NCBI GenBank assembly: GCA_023441965.1
Contig: JAEZNB010000038.1
Coordinates: 1 to 64,000 of the forward strand
Direction: 5' to 3'
Length of the DNA: 64,000 nt
From: Bacillota bacterium
Lineage (GTDB): Bacteria > Bacillota > Clostridia > Lachnospirales > Lachnospiraceae
Shown here: positions 9,458-18,126 of the stretch, piece by piece
Position numbering within the stretch: position 1 is the first letter of the stretch
How the letters are laid out: every line of letters begins with the position of its first letter
The notes under the pieces: generated by a model
The model's input: the letters and a program-made list of their open reading frames with translations, nothing else
The model's database searches: none
What the model was told of the DNA's origin: nothing
Made by a program: the position numbers and the translations under genes

Positions 9458-10661
9458 TTATGACCCGGACCCGGATGCTCTGATTCGGCGAAGATAAAGG
9501 CTTGTCAGTATCACCGCCACCGCAATCAGATAGCCCGCGATCCATACCAGCATCCCCTTCAGATCCGTTGTCCCCAGGATAAAACCCAGTACGCCAAAGC
9601 TTAATATACCGTACAGATTATTGGATAGTGAAATTAGGGAGTGGACCGTTGACCTTCCCTCATCCTCAATGCTCTGCTGAATATAGTCCTCATGAAGCAC
9701 CTCGGATACGGACATAATCAAATAAAAGAAGCCATAACACCCAATGGCTGTGAAACTTCCGATCAGACCGGCTGCTGCCAGACTGACTGAAGCTATGACA
9801 GCAAGTAAGGCAATGATCATAAAACGGCTTCTCTGCTTGAAGATTCTCTCAGTTACCCTTCGCACCTTGTGCGCAAAATAGCTTCCGAGGGCTGCCAGAA
9901 GAAAGCGTATCGCCATCCAGATTCCGACTCCGGTCATCGGCAGCCCATAGTCCGTGGCAATGATTGCATCGTATTCGTCCAATACCCCCGCCATCGTAAT
10001 GACCAGAATACCCAAGCTGACAAAGAGCAGAATTTCCTTCCTCCCGATCAGGAAGGCCATCGCCTCCCGGAAGGTTTCCTGTTTCTCCTGTTCTTCCAGG
10101 ATTCGTTCCCGATAATAATTCACTTCCTGATACAGACAGGCTATCCCCGCAGAGATCAGCCCGGATGCCACAGAAAGGCAGAGGGCCCAGTGTATGCCCA
10201 GGTATGTACCGATAAAACCGCCACTGACCGCAGCCAGGATATTCCCGACTCCGGACAGAAATCTTCCTCTTCCCAGATAGAGCTCAAAGCGCTCCTGCTG
10301 CCCCATCTGCTTCAGAGAGTCAAAGAGCAAGGCCTCCTCTGCTCCGGAGATAAAAGCTCCGCCGGCTCCCCACAGGATAAAGCCAAAGGCGAAAGGCACA
10401 AAAGAATTAGAAAAAATCCATACAAAATAACAGGCAGCCTTACACAGACTTTCCCATGATGATTAGCCTTCTCCTGCTCAGACGATCGGCCATGACTCCG
10501 CTCGGAACCTCCAATAGAACAACAGAGACACTCCAGATAGCCAACAAAGCAGATATTTGCTGTACCGACATACCCTTGTTCTCAAAATAAAGAAGATACA
10601 GGGGATAGATCGGCATAAGATCCTTAAATAATTGTCTAAGAATATATTTCTTCGTATTCAT
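9458..10661 (-). pseudogene. MFS transporter split by a frameshift
   Basis: Two reading frames give one MFS protein. Residues 1-73 begin MNTKKYILRQLFK, contain the loop 2-3 signature GVMADRLSRRR and stop at a TAA shortly after IIMGKSV. The other frame continues without a gap from ESLCKAACYFVW through FGFILWGAGGAF to the C-terminus at 9458. Together they make about 400 residues and twelve hydrophobic segments, the normal MFS size. The break lies near 10449-10455, in a GGGAAAG run on the coding strand; one base too many would explain it. Either a recent pseudogene, a homopolymer sequencing error, or (least likely) recoding. GGAGG precedes the upstream ATG. Substrate unknown. Confidence 0.85.
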
Positions 10662-10732
10662 CCTATGTTTCCTCCAGCTTGATTCATATACTTCAAAGTC
10701 CCTTCAGCTGGCGGACCTCAGACCTGTCGGTG

Positions 10733-10762
10733 TTACTGGCCAGTATCAAACCATTTCTTCAT
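10733..10762 (-). CDS. Possible 9-codon leader peptide before the MFS gene
   Basis: ATG at 10762 opens MKKWFDTGQ and then stops; it is preceded by an excellent AGGAGGAG ribosome-binding site. It lies 71 bases before the MFS ATG. Such short, well-translated frames can act as attenuator leaders of efflux genes in Firmicutes, but no antiterminator pair was identified. The rest of 10763-10953 shows no gene or recognisable element. Confidence 0.3.
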   Translation of the reverse strand: MKKWFDTGQ

Positions 10763-10953
10763 TCAATACTCCTCCTTACGATTCATTCACTCTGCTTTAT
10801 ATGACAGTGCCCCATGTCTTCAGATGCTTTCCATCTCTTACCAAGATATCATTCCTGTCGGGCTTCTGTCAATTGATGCCTGATATCACAGGCATGTCGA
10901 GTTTACATGCAAGTCTCTTATTGTCTTGTCTGATCCTGCATAGCACATCCCTC

Positions 10954-12336
10954 TTAAGCTTCTCCTTTGATCTGACGATTCAGCCTCTTAAGCTCTATCA
11001 TGAGAAAGCTTCCTGTGATGAGAAAGGTGATTGCATCCGAGATCGGGGCGGAAATCAGGATTCCTCTCAGTCCGAACAGGTTCGGCAGAATCAGAAGCAG
11101 CGGTATTAGTATTAAGATCTGCCTGCACAGGGTAAGAAGCAGGGAGATCTTCGGTCTGCCAACTGCCTGAAAATACAGGGCTCCGATAATCTGAACTCCC
11201 AGAACGGGAAGCATCATCAGCCATATCCCAATGGCCCTCCCTCCGAACTCCAGGAATTCCTTTTCCTTACCGAAGAAACCAATTAAGGCAGTGGGGAAGA
11301 GCCTGGTTGCCGTAAAGCCCAACAGGGCTACCACGGTCGCAGCAGCAATCGCTTTCCCCAGGGTCTCCTTAATACGGCGGTAATTTCCTGCTCCCCGATT
11401 GTAGCCAATGATCGGCTGGGCGCCGTGACTGATTCCGATTGTGGGGAGAACCAAAAGCTGCTGCAGGCTGCCGATGGCTCCCATTCCTCCGATTGCCACA
11501 TCTCCTCCATAGATTCGAAGGCTGTTATTCAGTATCAGGTTCAGCAGACTTCCACTGATCTGATTCGTAAAGGATGGCAGTCCTGCCAGTAGGATAGAAA
11601 ACACTCTGCGAGCCTTCAGCTTCATATATTTTAAGCGCAGCTTCATATTACTGCGTTTTGAGACAAAGTAGGTAATTCCCCAGATGGCAGATAACCCCTG
11701 TCCTCCGATGGTAGCCAGAGCCGCTCCGGTCATTCCCATATGGAAGAGATAGATAAATACATAATCAAATATGATGTTAAAGCCTGCACCGATGAACATG
11801 GAGACCATGGCTGTCTTCGGGCTTCCATCCGCCCGCATAAAATGGTTCATGCCTACGGAGGGTCCCTGCAGTACTGAAGCATATAATATGATTCTCATAT
11901 ATTCCACCGCATAAGGCATACTGTTCTCCCTGGCACCAAAGAGCCAGAGCAGCTTTTCCAGATTCAGCAGGGCAAGCACCATGAACAGAAAGGAGGTCAG
12001 AAAAATCATCATAATGGAATTTCCCAGAATCTGCTCTGCCTCATCCCGGTCTCTCTCACCTAAGCGAATGGAAAAGAGGGCCGCTCCCCCTGCACCGAAC
12101 ATCAGGGCCATACCCATCATAATCATCATGATCGGAAAGGACACTGTTAAAGCCGTCAGACCGATAGATCCGATTCCTTCCGCATTTCCGATAAATATGC
12201 GGTCCACGATATTATAGATTGCATTCACCAGCATGCCAACCGTGGCTGGAATTGAGAATTCCGCCAGAAGGGCACCCACACTTTTCGTTCCCAGTCTATC
12301 CTGGTTCGCTTTCACCTTCAATGCTTTTCCCGGCAT
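10954..12336 (-). CDS. MATE family multidrug/sodium antiporter
   Basis: 460 residues with about twelve membrane segments. The N-terminal half has the MATE pattern (ALLAEFSIPATVGMLVNAIY, then IGLTALTVSFPIMM), and the second half repeats it (LAGLPSFTNQISGSLLNLIL). MATE proteins export organic cations or metabolites using a Na+ or H+ gradient. I chose the ATG at 12336 because AAAGGGAGC lies just before it; an upstream in-frame ATG at 12360 lacks such a site. It follows the same direction as the MFS gene but is separated by 292 bp, so it is probably a separate unit. Confidence 0.93.
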   Translation of the reverse strand: MPGKALKVKANQDRLGTKSVGALLAEFSIPATVGMLVNAIYNIVDRIFIGNAEGIGSIGLTALTVSFPIMMIMMGMALMFGAGGAALFSIRLGERDRDEAEQILGNSIMMIFLTSFLFMVLALLNLEKLLWLFGARENSMPYAVEYMRIILYASVLQGPSVGMNHFMRADGSPKTAMVSMFIGAGFNIIFDYVFIYLFHMGMTGAALATIGGQGLSAIWGITYFVSKRSNMKLRLKYMKLKARRVFSILLAGLPSFTNQISGSLLNLILNNSLRIYGGDVAIGGMGAIGSLQQLLVLPTIGISHGAQPIIGYNRGAGNYRRIKETLGKAIAAATVVALLGFTATRLFPTALIGFFGKEKEFLEFGGRAIGIWLMMLPVLGVQIIGALYFQAVGRPKISLLLTLCRQILILIPLLLILPNLFGLRGILISAPISDAITFLITGSFLMIELKRLNRQIKGEA

Positions 12337-12503
12337 AGTTGCTCCCTTTCTTATGTCCATTAAGATATGAAATCGTCGAAATATAGTACCAGCTTATTAT
12401 AACTTCCGATTTCGGATTAGTAAAGCTTAATCCCTCTACTATGATTAACGCTTTTTGAACGGTTATCCGATGTAATTTTCATATTTCTTTATTATTCAGC
12501 CTA

Positions 12504-12512
12504 TGATATAAT
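12504..12512 (+). promoter_or_regulatory. Extended -10 promoter of the sigma factor gene
   Basis: TGATATAAT fits the extended -10 form TGnTATAAT, 40 bases before the ATG. No strong -35 is seen at 17 bp, as is usual for extended -10 promoters. Confidence 0.5.
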
Positions 12513-12552
12513 TGTTTAGTGCATTTTTAATCCAAAAGATGGAGGAGCTTAA

Positions 12553-13683
12553 ATGAACGAGCAACCGATTCATGACATCCAGGAAGAAAAGTTCAGGGAA
12601 CTGGTTATGACTGCTAATTATCAGAAGGGTATTCTGGATGCGGATAAGGTGAACACCTTCATCAGTGATCTGAATTTAGATAATAAGCAGATTGATAAAA
12701 TATTTGAGAGGCTGGAGGCTTATAATATTGTTATTATGAACACCTCCGAGGAGGAGCCGGAGCCGGGTGATGAGCTCCTTCTTGAACTGGATCAGGACTC
12801 CGATGACCTGCCCTCAGAGGCAGAACTCATATCCGATCTATCCTCTTCGGCTATGACAGACGATCCTGTTCATCTGTACCTGAAGGAAATCGGCCACTAT
12901 CCCCTGCTTTCTTTGGCCGATGAGATAGAGCTGTCTAAACGTATCGAGCAGGGTGACGAGGCAGCCAAGCAGCTGCTGGCCGAATCCAACCTGCGCCTGG
13001 TGGTCAGCATCGCGAAAAGATATGTGGGTCGGGGCTTATCCTTTCTGGACCTGATTCAGGAGGGTAATCTGGGATTGATTAAGGCTGTGGAGAAGTTTGA
13101 TTATACCAAGGGCTTTAAGTTCAGTACCTATGCGACCTGGTGGATCAGGCAGGCAATTACAAGATCTATCGCAGATCAGTCCAGAACAATCAGAATTCCG
13201 GTACATATGTCCGAGGTCATCAATAAAACCTACCGTGTTTCCAGAAACCTGCTGCAGGATCTTGGAAGAGAACCTACCGAGCAGGAATTGGCCGATGCCC
13301 TAAGCCTCCCGATTGACAAGGTAAGGGAAATTCTTAAGGTGTCAGCCGATCCCATCTCCCTCGACACGCCGATCGGGGAAGAGGATGACAGCCACCTCGG
13401 GGATTTTATCCGCGACGACAATATTTTGGGACCGGAGGATGCCGCATCCTATTCCATCCTAAGGGATCAGATCTTAAAGCTTCTTGATACCCTGACAGAA
13501 CGGGAACAGCGGGTACTGATCCTACGCTTCGGTCTTAAGGATGGCAGAAGCAGGACCCTGGAGGAAGTCGGCAGAGAATTTAACGTCACCCGTGAAAGAA
13601 TCCGACAGATAGAGGCGAAGGCCTTGAGGAAACTACGACATCCGAGTAGGGCTAAGATGCTGAAGGGCTATGAAATTGTATAG
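12553..13683 (+). CDS. rpoD: RNA polymerase sigma factor, sigma-70 primary type
   Basis: 376 residues with all sigma-70 regions. A short region 1.1 is at about 10-60, then an acidic linker, region 1.2/2 (DPVHLYLKEIG at about 105; QEGNLGLIKAVEKFDYTKGFKFSTYATWWIRQAI around 180-210), region 3, and region 4 with the recognition helix (TLEEVGREFNVTRERIRQIEAKALRKLR) at the C-terminus. It directs vegetative promoter recognition. GGAGGAG precedes the ATG. It is not next to dnaG, the usual position of the housekeeping rpoD in Firmicutes, so it could be a second primary-type sigma or a relocated rpoD. Followed 18 bp later by an acyltransferase, probably in one operon. Confidence 0.93.
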   Translation: MNEQPIHDIQEEKFRELVMTANYQKGILDADKVNTFISDLNLDNKQIDKIFERLEAYNIVIMNTSEEEPEPGDELLLELDQDSDDLPSEAELISDLSSSAMTDDPVHLYLKEIGHYPLLSLADEIELSKRIEQGDEAAKQLLAESNLRLVVSIAKRYVGRGLSFLDLIQEGNLGLIKAVEKFDYTKGFKFSTYATWWIRQAITRSIADQSRTIRIPVHMSEVINKTYRVSRNLLQDLGREPTEQELADALSLPIDKVREILKVSADPISLDTPIGEEDDSHLGDFIRDDNILGPEDAASYSILRDQILKLLDTLTEREQRVLILRFGLKDGRSRTLEEVGREFNVTRERIRQIEAKALRKLRHPSRAKMLKGYEIV

Positions 13684-13701
13684 AGTTAGAAAGGTTGAGC
13701 A

Positions 13702-14415
13702 ATGAAACGAATCCTATTGATGGTATTACGCTGTATCTTTATACTGCCTTATTGGCTGATCCGGCTGTGTCAGCTGGGTAAAACCGAAAAATATGATGCC
13801 AAGACAAGATATGCCTTTCTCCATAGGATCACACCTATTGTAATCAGACGGGGCAGAATTAAGATCGAATGCCACGGCTTAGAAAATCTGCCCATCCAAA
13901 CGGGCTATATCATGTTTCCCAATCACCAGGGTCTATTTGATGCTCTGGCTTTTCTGCAGACCCATGAGCGCCCTCTCGTTACCGTTATGAAGAAGGAGGT
14001 AAAGGATATCTTCCTAATAAAACAGATCATCCGTCTCCTGCAGGCAGAAATCATTGACCGGGAGGATGTACGGCAATCCATGCAGGTCATTATGAACATG
14101 ACCAGAAGGGTGAAGGAGGGAGAGAACTTTATCATCTTTGCAGAAGGAACCAGATCCAAGAACGGTAATCAGCTTGGGGAGTTTAAGGGCGGAAGCTTCA
14201 AGAGTGCCATGAATGCCCGTTGCCCGATCGTCCCCGTAGCCTTGATCGATTCCTTCCAAGCCTTTGATACCCATTCGATCAAAAAGCTGACCGTTCAGAT
14301 ACACTATCTGAAGCCGCTCTATTATGAGGATTACCAGGGAATGAAATCCATGGAGATAGCCGCCCTGGTATCTTCCCGTATTACCGAAACCATTGAGAAT
14401 CACCTCAGATCATAA
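13702..14415 (+). CDS. 1-acyl-sn-glycerol-3-phosphate acyltransferase family (PlsC-like)
   Basis: 237 residues with an N-terminal hydrophobic anchor, the catalytic NHQGLFD (NHx4D, residues 74-80) and the substrate-binding FAEGTRS near residue 150. Family members transfer an acyl chain to lysophosphatidic acid at the inner face of the membrane to make phosphatidic acid. Starts 18 bp after the sigma factor with AGAAAGGTTGAG as ribosome-binding site; a terminator follows. Acceptor specificity is inferred from the family only. Confidence 0.9.
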   Translation: MKRILLMVLRCIFILPYWLIRLCQLGKTEKYDAKTRYAFLHRITPIVIRRGRIKIECHGLENLPIQTGYIMFPNHQGLFDALAFLQTHERPLVTVMKKEVKDIFLIKQIIRLLQAEIIDREDVRQSMQVIMNMTRRVKEGENFIIFAEGTRSKNGNQLGEFKGGSFKSAMNARCPIVPVALIDSFQAFDTHSIKKLTVQIHYLKPLYYEDYQGMKSMEIAALVSSRITETIENHLRS

Positions 14416-14422
14416 ACCGAAG

Positions 14423-14486
14423 AAAAGGATAAAGGACCATCAGAGAGAATGCTTTGTGCATAATGATGATATCTTTATCCTTTTTT
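14423..14486 (+). terminator. Terminator of the sigma factor-acyltransferase operon
   Basis: AAAAGGATAAAG (14423-14434) is perfectly complementary to CTTTATCCTTTT (14473-14484) across a 38-base loop, with T-rich sequence following. The large loop makes it a weaker model than the neighbouring terminators. Confidence 0.6.
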
Positions 14487-14630
14487 CTGTTATTATGACG
14501 AATCTAATGCCATTTTCTGCTTTTTATTATCATCTGTTTCCAGTGAAATACCAAAACAGTTGATTTTACGGGCTTCATAAGCTATAATTACTTGTGCAAT
14601 GCAAATCCAATCCATTTGGAAGGTGAATGA

Positions 14631-16052
14631 ATGAGAACGAAACGAACCATATATTCCATGGTTGTTTTTCTGTCCGTCCTTTGGTTGTCCCTAATATTCG
14701 ATATAAAGAAGCCATTTTCCACAGAGCAGGAAAGCATGCCGACTGTTGAAGCTTCCATATCCATAATGAAAAGTGATATCGGTGAGCTTGCTCCCGGTGT
14801 CATGTCCTATTCCTATGACAGTAGCAGAACCGCATCCCGGAGTAATAGGTTATATGGATCCCGGTATATGATTGAGGATATAGAGGAGACAAAGCCGAAA
14901 GAGGAGGCAGAAGATTCCGATCAAGCCGCCGAAGATACTGTGGCAGCGGATACCGAAGAAGCACTGAATGCCCGCATTACCTCACTTACTGCAGATACAT
15001 CTCTTACCGGCGAAGAAGCCTCCGTCGACCCGGAGACCTCTGACGGGGAAGCAGAAGCCTCTTCTACCGCCACGGAGGAAGGTACTGCCCCTACAGAGAA
15101 TGCTCCCCTACCCGAGGAAACACAGGAGGAGCCCTCAGAGTATGCGAATATCGGTATCTCCATTGCAAATGATTATGTAAATGTCCGTGAGAAGGCCGAT
15201 ACAGATAGTAAGGTCCTCGGTAAGCTTTTTAAGGATTCTGCCGCAGAGATACTGAATACACAGGGCGACTGGTACTATGTAGAATCCGGTAGTGTGAAGG
15301 GCTATGTAAAAGCGGATTATATCAAAACCGGAATTCCGGAGGAGGAACTGATTAAGAGCTATGGCGTCCTCCGCATCCGCGTCATAGTGGACGGACTCAA
15401 TGTCAGGAAAGAGCCCACTACAGAGTCAGATAAGCTGACTACCATCTATGAGAATGAAAGATACCCTGTCATGGAGCTTCAGGATCAATGGGTCAAGGTT
15501 GATATCAAGGATGACCATGTCATCGGCTATGTAAGACGGGATCTGGTTGATCTGATTGTAGATTTTAAGAAGGCCGTTTCCAAAGAGGAAGAAGCAGAGC
15601 TCTTACGGCTTCAGGCCGAAGAAAGGGCTAAGAAGGAAACCACAATCAAATACAGGGATGAGGTAGCCTATACGAAGGAAGATCTGAAGCTTTTGGCTTG
15701 TCTGGTCCATTCGGAAGCAGGAGACCAATGCTATGAAGGAAAGCTCGCTGTGGCGAATGTTGTACTGAACAGAATAAAATCCTCTATCTATCCCAACAAC
15801 ATGAAGGATGTCATTTACCAGCCGGGCCAGTTTACCGTTGCAAAAAGCGGCTCCCTGGCAAAGCAGCTGGCAAACTACGATAACTATACCTCCAACTCAC
15901 AGAAGCTGTCCATCAAGGCAGCAAGAGCTGCCCTGGAGGGAGCCAATAATATCGGTAACCGTTTATACTTCCACTCCTATAAGGCGGCTAAGCGGAAGGG
16001 CTATGTGAATAAGCCGAATGCCGTGAAAATCGAAGATCATCTTTTCTGGTAA
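14631..16052 (+). CDS. Secreted SH3-domain cell wall hydrolase (SleB/CwlJ type)
   Basis: 473 residues. An N-terminal membrane or signal segment (about 7-25) is followed by a long acidic Ala/Glu/Thr-rich linker (about 80-165), two bacterial SH3 domains (about 170-235 and 240-310, each with a VNVR or LNVRKEP strand) and a C-terminal SleB-like hydrolase_2 domain (about 345-473, with LVHSEAG and a QPGQFT motif). SleB/CwlJ enzymes open spore-cortex or vegetative peptidoglycan as lytic transglycosylases; the Glu of HSEAG is the predicted catalytic residue. GGAAGGTGA precedes the ATG. SH3 repeats suggest cell-wall binding. Function in germination versus growth cannot be told here. Confidence 0.88.
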   Translation: MRTKRTIYSMVVFLSVLWLSLIFDIKKPFSTEQESMPTVEASISIMKSDIGELAPGVMSYSYDSSRTASRSNRLYGSRYMIEDIEETKPKEEAEDSDQAAEDTVAADTEEALNARITSLTADTSLTGEEASVDPETSDGEAEASSTATEEGTAPTENAPLPEETQEEPSEYANIGISIANDYVNVREKADTDSKVLGKLFKDSAAEILNTQGDWYYVESGSVKGYVKADYIKTGIPEEELIKSYGVLRIRVIVDGLNVRKEPTTESDKLTTIYENERYPVMELQDQWVKVDIKDDHVIGYVRRDLVDLIVDFKKAVSKEEEAELLRLQAEERAKKETTIKYRDEVAYTKEDLKLLACLVHSEAGDQCYEGKLAVANVVLNRIKSSIYPNNMKDVIYQPGQFTVAKSGSLAKQLANYDNYTSNSQKLSIKAARAALEGANNIGNRLYFHSYKAAKRKGYVNKPNAVKIEDHLFW

Positions 16053-16057
16053 ATAAA

Positions 16058-16080
16058 TAGCGCCGGCAAAACCGGCGCTA
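16058..16080 (+). terminator. Stem-loop after the SleB-type hydrolase
   Basis: TAGCGCCGG (16058-16066) and CCGGCGCTA (16072-16080) form a perfect 9-bp GC-rich stem with a CAAAA loop region. The following U-tract is poor (TACTT), so termination may be partial. Confidence 0.65.
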
Positions 16081-16152
16081 TACTTATGCCTGTCAGTGGA
16101 ACCGGCTTACCGACTCCTCTGATCTCACTTCAACGTAACTTAGGATATTGGA

Positions 16153-17376
16153 TTAATACAGCTTGATCTGCTTGGGAATTCCGTTCTCATACTTTAAGTT
16201 GGTCTCACCCTGAATCAGAGGCAGAAGGTATGCCATCATTTCTTCGGTAACATCATTTCCTCTCTCATTGATCCAATTCATAGGAACGATCTTCTCATGG
16301 TTTGCCACTTCGTTCACCGGAACAGGAACGAACTCTACCAGATAAGGCTTATCGCTAATTCTCTTGATGGCAGCCATCTTACCGGTCTCTCCGTCCAGTG
16401 CCAGTCCCAGTGCCTTCTGTCCAAGCATCTGTGATTCCACGATATCTGTCTCACTGGCGATATGGGCAGCAGCTCTCTGCATCAGGTTAAGCTCTACGGA
16501 CCGGGTCTTACAGCCGATCTCCTCTCTCACCATCTGCTCCAGTGCACGGGCCGCACCGGCGATATACTTATGGCCAAAGTTATCAACCGCACCGCTGGAC
16601 ATGGAATCGGATACATAAGCTCCCGTACTGTCCTTAACACCTTCACTGACAGCTACCAGTATGCCGGGCTTCTTCTCCTGAAGCTTTCTGATATCCTCAA
16701 TAAACTGTGCCTTGTCAAATACCTTCTCGCAAAGATAGATCAGGTCCGCACCGCTACCGCCGTTCACTCTGGCTAGAGCAGCCGCAGCTGTCAGCCAGCC
16801 TGCATTTCTTCCCATGATCTCCACGATAGTTACCGCAGGAATATCATATACATTAATGTCTCTTTCCAGCTCGGCAATGGTGGTTGCGATATATTTCGCA
16901 GCTGAACCGAAGCCGGGGCTGTGGTCTGTTAAATTCAGGTCATTATCTACGGTCTTGGGTGCGCCGATTACCTTAATATCATCGACATTATTCATCATGC
17001 AGTACTCGGACAGCTTATCCACGGTATCCATGGAATCATTTCCGCCGATATAGATAAAATACTTAATCTCATGTTTTCTGAAGGTCTCGAGGATTTTCTT
17101 ATAAGGCTCATCATCCTTACGCCAATCCTTCATCTTATATCTACAGGAGCCAAGAGCTGAAGAGGGGGTGTAAATCAAGGTATCCAGCGCCTGGGTATCC
17201 TTAATCAGTTCATTTAAGTCGATCAGGTTATCCTTAATCGCACCTTCGATTCCGTTTTTCGCTCCATATACCTTATCCACTTTGCCACTGGCACGGACGC
17301 CTTGTAATACGCCTGCTAAGGTAGCATTAATTGCGGCTGTGGGTCCGCCGGATTGTGCCACTAATAAATTCCTCAT
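16153..17376 (-). CDS. pfp: Pyrophosphate-dependent 6-phosphofructokinase
   Basis: 407 residues, longer than the ~320 of bacterial ATP-PFK. It begins MRNLLVAQSGGPTAAINA (phosphoryl-donor loop). The donor signature is GGNDS (111-115) with Asp114 where ATP enzymes have Gly, and PKTVDND (140-146) with Lys141 where ATP enzymes have Gly; both are recognised PPi-type determinants. MGRNAGW follows. It phosphorylates fructose-6-phosphate with PPi reversibly in the cytoplasm, saving ATP in glycolysis. AGGAGG lies before the ATG, and a promoter is seen 50 bases upstream. Confidence 0.92.
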   Translation of the reverse strand: MRNLLVAQSGGPTAAINATLAGVLQGVRASGKVDKVYGAKNGIEGAIKDNLIDLNELIKDTQALDTLIYTPSSALGSCRYKMKDWRKDDEPYKKILETFRKHEIKYFIYIGGNDSMDTVDKLSEYCMMNNVDDIKVIGAPKTVDNDLNLTDHSPGFGSAAKYIATTIAELERDINVYDIPAVTIVEIMGRNAGWLTAAAALARVNGGSGADLIYLCEKVFDKAQFIEDIRKLQEKKPGILVAVSEGVKDSTGAYVSDSMSSGAVDNFGHKYIAGAARALEQMVREEIGCKTRSVELNLMQRAAAHIASETDIVESQMLGQKALGLALDGETGKMAAIKRISDKPYLVEFVPVPVNEVANHEKIVPMNWINERGNDVTEEMMAYLLPLIQGETNLKYENGIPKQIKLY

Positions 17377-17425
17377 TTTCTTCCTCCTTAAACTATCCTA
17401 TCTTAGTATATTATTACAATTACAC

Positions 17426-17455
17426 ATTCTATCATGCATAGGAAGCATTCGTCAA
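17426..17455 (-). promoter_or_regulatory. Promoter of the PPi-phosphofructokinase gene
   Basis: On the minus strand TTGACG (17455-17450), an 18-bp spacer and TAGAAT (17431-17426) form a plausible sigma-A promoter just after the tautomerase gene. Confidence 0.6.
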
Positions 17456-17488
17456 GACACTGAACTAATGTCTGTGCGATTGCCTATG

Positions 17489-17833
17489 CTAGAAGTTTGC
17501 GCCATTCCAGCCCCAGTACTTAACCTCCTCATACTTGACATAGATCTGTGCAGGAGGAATCGAAAGCTCCTCATTCAGAATCTTAGTAATCGCTGCCGTC
17601 AGCTTATCACACGCTGCTCCGTTTGCGCTTCCGAACAGCTTTACCTCCACGAAGGCTATGGGCTTGTCCCCCTGCCCCTTAAAATACATCGAAAGCTTAT
17701 CCTCAAAGGACAGCATCAGCCAAGCTTCACTTTTTCCCGGAATCAACTCAATGGCCTTCCCCAGCTTCTGTTTGACGGCCGCCTCACTTGTCTTTGTAAT
17801 CTCAATATTGGTTTTTGTACTGATAAATGGCAT
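17489..17833 (-). CDS. MIF/phenylpyruvate tautomerase-like protein
   Basis: 114 residues when started at the ATG at 17833, which gives MPFIST, so that Pro becomes the mature N-terminus as required for the tautomerase catalytic base. AAAGGAAGT lies before this ATG; an upstream in-frame ATG at 17851 overlaps that site and would bury the proline. Length and pattern (DKLSMYFKGQ, then FVEVKLFG) match the MIF family, which forms homotrimers and tautomerises phenylpyruvate in vitro. Biological substrate unknown. It lies 112 bp upstream of pfp in the same direction. Confidence 0.82.
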   Translation of the reverse strand: MPFISTKTNIEITKTSEAAVKQKLGKAIELIPGKSEAWLMLSFEDKLSMYFKGQGDKPIAFVEVKLFGSANGAACDKLTAAITKILNEELSIPPAQIYVKYEEVKYWGWNGANF

Positions 17834-18126
17834 ATGATTACTTCCTTTCATACTTTTTTGTAGAAGGTGAAAGCATATCCTGCTCTCACACTTCGTTTAC
17901 ATTTTTTTCAAATCCTATATGGATATATTATAATACAAAGTATGGTAATTCAAAAGAAGAAAAAGAAAAAATCATACTTCATCCTTTTGGATGATGTAGG
18001 ATTTCCCTTCTTCCTATAATATAAATCATAATAAGTCGATGAAGAGATTGCATCCATCGAGCTGTTGCTATGTCAGCATTCATACAAGATACGTAAAAGT
18101 GTTATGTGATAGGAGAAGGAGATACC

